From: Hominisplanchenecus faecis
GTDB lineage: Bacteria > Bacillota > Clostridia > Lachnospirales > Lachnospiraceae
DNA: 45,893 bases
Reading direction: 5' to 3'
Assembly (NCBI RefSeq): GCF_020687205.1
Contig: NZ_JAJEQE010000021.1
Coordinates: 1-45,893, forward strand
Every line of letters begins with the position of its first letter. Position 1 is the first letter of the stretch. The notes under the pieces are model-generated. The model was not told where the DNA came from. It was given only the letters and a program-made list of their open reading frames with translations, and did no database searches. The position numbers and the translations under genes are program-made. Shown in pieces: positions 43,275 through 45,893 of this stretch.

Positions 43275-43324
43275 TTTGCTCTCCTCCTTTTGCCAAATAT
43301 CCGCTATTGTGAAGCTTTTTAAAA

Positions 43325-43353
43325 ATTATAGCATCTGCCGGTTATTTCTTCAA
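43325..43353 (-). promoter_or_regulatory. Promoter of the CAP-domain gene
   Basis: Minus strand TTGAAG (43348-43353), 17-base spacer, TATAAT (43325-43330). The -35 overlaps the stop region of the Rrf2 remnant. Confidence 0.72.
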
Positions 43354-43553
43354 TAGACAGGTTTGCAAAATACCATGAAATAGTTTCTCCGAAAGGTCAT
43401 TCTAGCGTCTTTTAATCTTTTTGTTATCTTTGGAATATAACTTTCCGGTATTTTCAAGGCTTCCGACAGTTGTGCCGCCGTGACAGTCTCTTTTCGCAAA
43501 GCCAGGTAATATACGATCCTTACTGCATAATCTGTTGTAATTTTTAACTGCAT
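43350..43553 (-). pseudogene. Truncated Rrf2-family regulator
   Basis: From ATG 43553: MQLKITTDYAVRIVYYLALR, then ALKIPESYIPKITKRLKDAR, the Rrf2 HTH. After ~50 residues it turns into unrelated sequence (TFRRNYFMVFCKPVY) and stops; intact Rrf2 proteins are ~130-150 residues and continue with the cysteine region. SD GAGGGC. It is a remnant. Confidence 0.7.
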
Positions 43554-43607
43554 AATGCTGCCCTCATTTCTGTAATCTTCCTTTTTTTCGTCTCTGGTTT
43601 TCATTTA

Positions 43608-44156
43608 TCAGAATGCCGAAATAGATGGCTGAATCAATGCATAAAATTCTGCTCCATGGTCCTTGCCATTAAAAAACAGATTCCCGTATGGATGTTCCTC
43701 GAAATATGTTTTGTCGGTAAACATTCCTACATCTCCAAACATCTTGTGTTTTTCCATATGGTGCCCATAGATCATGGTATTAAAATCGGAAAAATCCGGC
43801 TGATTGGCACAGTGCAGAAAAATCGAACTACTTAAGGAATATTTCCCCTCTGCATCTGTGTTCATGTAAGTATCATCATCTTCTGCCTGCAATAACGGAT
43901 AATTGATGTTGGTGTCATTCACCCGGATCCAGCCGATGATGTCCGGATTGATCTTCTGTAATTCTTTAAAAGATTTTGTATGTTTTTCTGTCGGTATATA
44001 AGCTTCATAATTTCTGGCATCTGCCGCCTGATATACCTGGTTTGAATCCCAAAGCATATAGCAGGAGAGGAACATTACCATAAGGATCAATAATAATGCC
44101 GTAAAATTTACCAGATGATCGAGCATTCTGACTATGAACTTTGCCGTTTTTTTCAT
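43608..44156 (-). pseudogene. Truncated class B sortase
   Basis: 182 residues: N-terminal anchor (FTALLLILMVMFLSCYMLW), KINPDIIGWIRVNDTNINYP, IFLHCANQPDFSDFNTMIYG and catalytic His in GHHM. It ends at QPSISAF, before the TLSTC cysteine and the catalytic arginine, so it cannot be an active transpeptidase. Intact SrtB-type enzymes are ~230-260 residues. The Rrf2 remnant begins a few bases after the stop, marking a deletion junction. Confidence 0.85.
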
Positions 44157-44188
44157 ATAAGCTATTCCTGTAAGATCCTTTCCTGTCT

Positions 44189-44236
44189 GTTAGATTTTGT
44201 ATCTGTCAGATTTTGCATCTGCTGGATTTTGTATCT
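44189..44236 (+). repeat. Three tandem 16-base repeats
   Basis: GTTAGATTTTGTATCT, GTCAGATTTTGCATCT and GCTGGATTTTGTATCT back to back, upstream of the sortase remnant. Two units contain short AGAT/ATCT symmetry. Possibly an operator array or slippage product. Confidence 0.8.
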
Positions 44237-44316
44237 TTTATATGTTTGGAATTTCGTAATAGATTCTCCTTGCCTGTCGCAAAATTCCAAGCATACAAAT
44301 TCCGTTTTTTTTGATA

Positions 44317-44352
44317 AAAGGGAATGCGATGGAGTTTCGCCGCATTCCCTTT
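44317..44352 (-). terminator. Terminator after the sorting-signal fragment
   Basis: A 12-bp perfect stem, AAAGGGAATGCG (44317-44328) with CGCATTCCCTTT (44341-44352), followed by TTATC on the minus strand. It separates the surface-protein remnant from the sortase remnant. Confidence 0.8.
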
Positions 44353-44378
44353 GCTGTTTCTTTTATGCTTTTATGAAA

Positions 44379-44480
44379 TTATTTCTGTACTTTTTTGCGT
44401 TTGAAAGCAACGAATCCAAACAGTGCCGCACCGCAAAGAGCGATCATCAGAACGTATGGAAGATTCTTACTGCCATCTAC
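44379..44480 (-). pseudogene. Orphan C-terminal sorting-signal fragment of a surface protein
   Basis: Reads DGSKNLPYVLMIALCGAALF then GFVAFKRKKVQK: the hydrophobic segment and basic tail of a sortase substrate. The rest of the gene and the LPxTG/NPxTG motif proper are gone; the sequence upstream becomes a transposase end on the other strand. Confidence 0.68.
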
Positions 44481-44642
44481 CAGATGCTGTCTACCGGTGA
44501 GGAGTGGAATCCGAGCAATCTTTATAAAATCGATATGCCTGTAGCTCTTGTTGAAAAACAAAAGGCAAAAGCTATCAGACAGGCAAAGAAGCTATTACAA
44601 CGTGAAGGAACACTTCCACCTGATAAGCCATTAGCTTCTTAA
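44457..44642 (+). pseudogene. C-terminal remnant of an IS110-type transposase
   Basis: Plus-strand frame WKILTAIYQMLSTGEEWNPS followed by a Lys-rich end (EKQKAKAIRQAKKLLQREG). KILxAIYxML with TGExWNP recalls the C-terminus of IS110/IS116/IS902 transposases. Only ~60 residues survive and no start or DEDD core is present. It overlaps the sorting-signal fragment on the other strand, so the junction is ambiguous. Confidence 0.5.
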
Positions 44643-44846
44643 TCTATTTTTTTAACTCTATAACACTTCAAAAAAGTTGCCTGCCTTAGACAGCTTATTC
44701 AAGTGCGCCAATTTATGGCTTGTTTCTACTTTCTTTCACACTATCTCCCTCTTAATAAACTTATTAGAGGCTACCTTTTCGCAGAATACAAGACATACAT
44801 GACATGTCCAACTCTTGAAAAGCTAGCCTCTTTAATTACTTTTTAA
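44643..44846. other. Spacer with a long inverted repeat
   Basis: 204 bases with no gene. AGAGGCTA (44766-44773) pairs with TAGCCTCT (44824-44831), extended by CTTTTC/GAAAAG. Could be a weak terminator of the surface-protein gene or a leftover of the mobile element; it has no clear T-tract. Confidence 0.45.
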
Positions 44847-45893
44847 TTATTTAATTTTAAGTTTCTTCTTAAACAACTTAATGGCTTTCTTATTTCCTTT
44901 AAGTTTAGTCTTCTTAGACTTAATATTTTTCTTTGCTTTCTTGCTAAATGCATTCTTCTTTACAGTCTTAAGTTTGTCACCTTTGAATGTAATCTTCTTA
45001 ATCTTGTTATCTCCTATAAATGCCTTAGAACTTATTGTCTTAACTGCTTTTCCAATTACTACTGTTTCAAGTTTTGAGCAGTTCTTAAATGCATTTTTTC
45101 CGATAACAGTTACCTTGTTACCTATTGTAAGCTTCTCAAGGGCCTTGCAGCCGGCAAACGCATTGTTACCAATTGTTGTTACATTTAATCTATATCCCTT
45201 ACAATCTGCTCTGTCCGGAATTGTAACTTTCTTTATTTTATTCTTTTTAGCAGCTACTACACCAATAACCTTTGATTGTCCTACTGTTGCAGTATCAATT
45301 GATGTAATCTGGTATATTAAATTTCCTGCCGTATATGTCATTCCAACGTATACGCCGTAGCTATTGGTATGGCTGCTGCCTGTTGCGGGGATCGTTGCGG
45401 TTTCAAGAACCTTCTTGCAGACGGTGCATTCCTTATGCTTAGCGCCTTCTGCGGTTTCGGTAGCTGCCGTGTCAATGATCCACTCGCTGGTGCTGTGAGC
45501 CGCTTCGTCATTTTTGTCGTGGCAACGAGAACATTCATGCCAGTGGTTAGTATCATCAGACTTCCATTCTGTGCCTGCGGTATGTCCGGGAGCCGGAATC
45601 TTCACACTGGTTTTATCGGTAATTTCTACCGATCCTGTTGCATCTGCGAACCACTTGTCACAGCCATCGCAGGTGTAGTATGCGGAATTGCCCGCAGTAG
45701 TGCAGGTGGCAGCTTTCGCAGCAACCAAAGTCAGATTGTGAGTGTGCGGTACAGTTTTGTAATATCCGCAGGTGTCGCAAACATTGTCAGAACCGTAATC
45801 GTGAGCCGCTTCGTCCTTTTTGTCGTGGCAACGAGAACATTCATGCCAGTGGTTAGTATCATCAGACTTCCATTCTGTGCCTGCGGTATGTCC
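44847..45893 (-). CDS. Partial surface protein with Cys/His-rich repeats and BspA-type leucine-rich repeats
   Basis: The frame is open to the window edge, so the 5' part is missing. Visible: Cys-pair repeats (HWHECSRCHDKNDEAAH, YYTCDGCDKWFAD), then ~150 residues of LRR_5-type repeats (TTIGNNAFAGCKALEKLTIG, IGKNAFKNCSKLETVVIG), and a very Lys-rich end. No sorting motif, so attachment may be by charge. The C-terminal half is more AT-rich than the repeat half. Probably a large adhesin. Confidence 0.8.
   Translation of the reverse strand, partial: GHTAGTEWKSDDTNHWHECSRCHDKKDEAAHDYGSDNVCDTCGYYKTVPHTHNLTLVAAKAATCTTAGNSAYYTCDGCDKWFADATGSVEITDKTSVKIPAPGHTAGTEWKSDDTNHWHECSRCHDKNDEAAHSTSEWIIDTAATETAEGAKHKECTVCKKVLETATIPATGSSHTNSYGVYVGMTYTAGNLIYQITSIDTATVGQSKVIGVVAAKKNKIKKVTIPDRADCKGYRLNVTTIGNNAFAGCKALEKLTIGNKVTVIGKNAFKNCSKLETVVIGKAVKTISSKAFIGDNKIKKITFKGDKLKTVKKNAFSKKAKKNIKSKKTKLKGNKKAIKLFKKKLKIK
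45495..45893. repeat. 306-base repeat period within the surface-protein gene
   Basis: The stretch from 45495 to 45587 recurs at 45801-45893 with a single mismatch (45510 a, 45816 c), an exact 306-base, 102-residue period. It encodes PGHTAGTEWKSDDTNHWHEC and the CHDK unit. Near-identity at DNA level points to recent duplication or gene conversion. The repeat continues past the edge. Confidence 0.85.

Overview
The window reads as chromosomal DNA of a low-to-mid GC anaerobic Firmicute, most likely a gut Lachnospiraceae member. The grounds are short-form HisG with HisZ, RecU, YlbJ, Gram-positive Shine-Dalgarno sites (AGGAGG), a GGGtGRT-family gene with its Fe-S scaffold partner, sortase and surface-protein remnants, and consensus sigma-A promoters. 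Nearly all genes are on the minus strand; the exceptions are ylbJ (16161-17090), a cation/proton antiporter (33678-34883) and a transposase fragment near 44.5 kb. No tRNA, rRNA or CRISPR array was seen.

Layout. 0.1-1.9 kb: a secreted phosphodiester glycosidase-type protein and a small membrane protein. 1.9-7.2 kb: the operon hisZ-hisG-hisD-hisB-hisIE behind a perfect TTGACA-N17-TATAAT promoter; its last gene carries a degenerate HisA/HisF-like barrel in front of HisI and HisE. 7.2-14.3 kb: a long co-directional run of recU, two pseudouridine synthases, a radical SAM YgiQ protein, an SDR and an rRNA m5C methyltransferase. 14.3-18.9 kb: a small alarmone synthetase, an M23 peptidase, ylbJ (with a sigma-E-like promoter), a coiled-coil protein, coaD and rsmD. 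19-24 kb: pstSCAB-phoU and xpt. 24-25.3 kb: two half-size chromate-type transporters. 25.7-27.4 kb: GGGtGRT protein and its IscU/NifU-like partner. 27.6-30.2 kb: an envelope cluster of a glycosyltransferase broken by an in-frame TGA, a papain-like hydrolase and a flippase-like membrane protein. 30.5-33.1 kb: thrC and a SleB-type wall hydrolase with a WalR-like box.

33.1-38.9 kb is the richest regulatory stretch. It holds an AT-rich spacer, a fluoride riboswitch with terminator in front of an antiporter, two copies of a dispersed repeat (one supplies the C-terminus of an XRE regulator), a regulator paired with a likely truncated HipA-like gene, and a Na/Pi cotransporter behind a PHO-box-like array. 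38.9-43.3 kb: fucO-type lactaldehyde reductase, a TetR regulator, and a large CAP-domain secreted protein. 43.3-45.9 kb is decayed: truncated Rrf2, truncated class B sortase, an orphan sorting signal, an IS110-like tail, and then a repeat-rich surface protein that runs off the window.

Themes: phosphate homeostasis (pst-phoU, Na/Pi, both next to TTTACA repeats at 11-nt spacing), envelope remodelling, RNA modification, and one clear ion-stress riboswitch. All functional statements come from reading the sequence and from recalled family knowledge; no database search was run.
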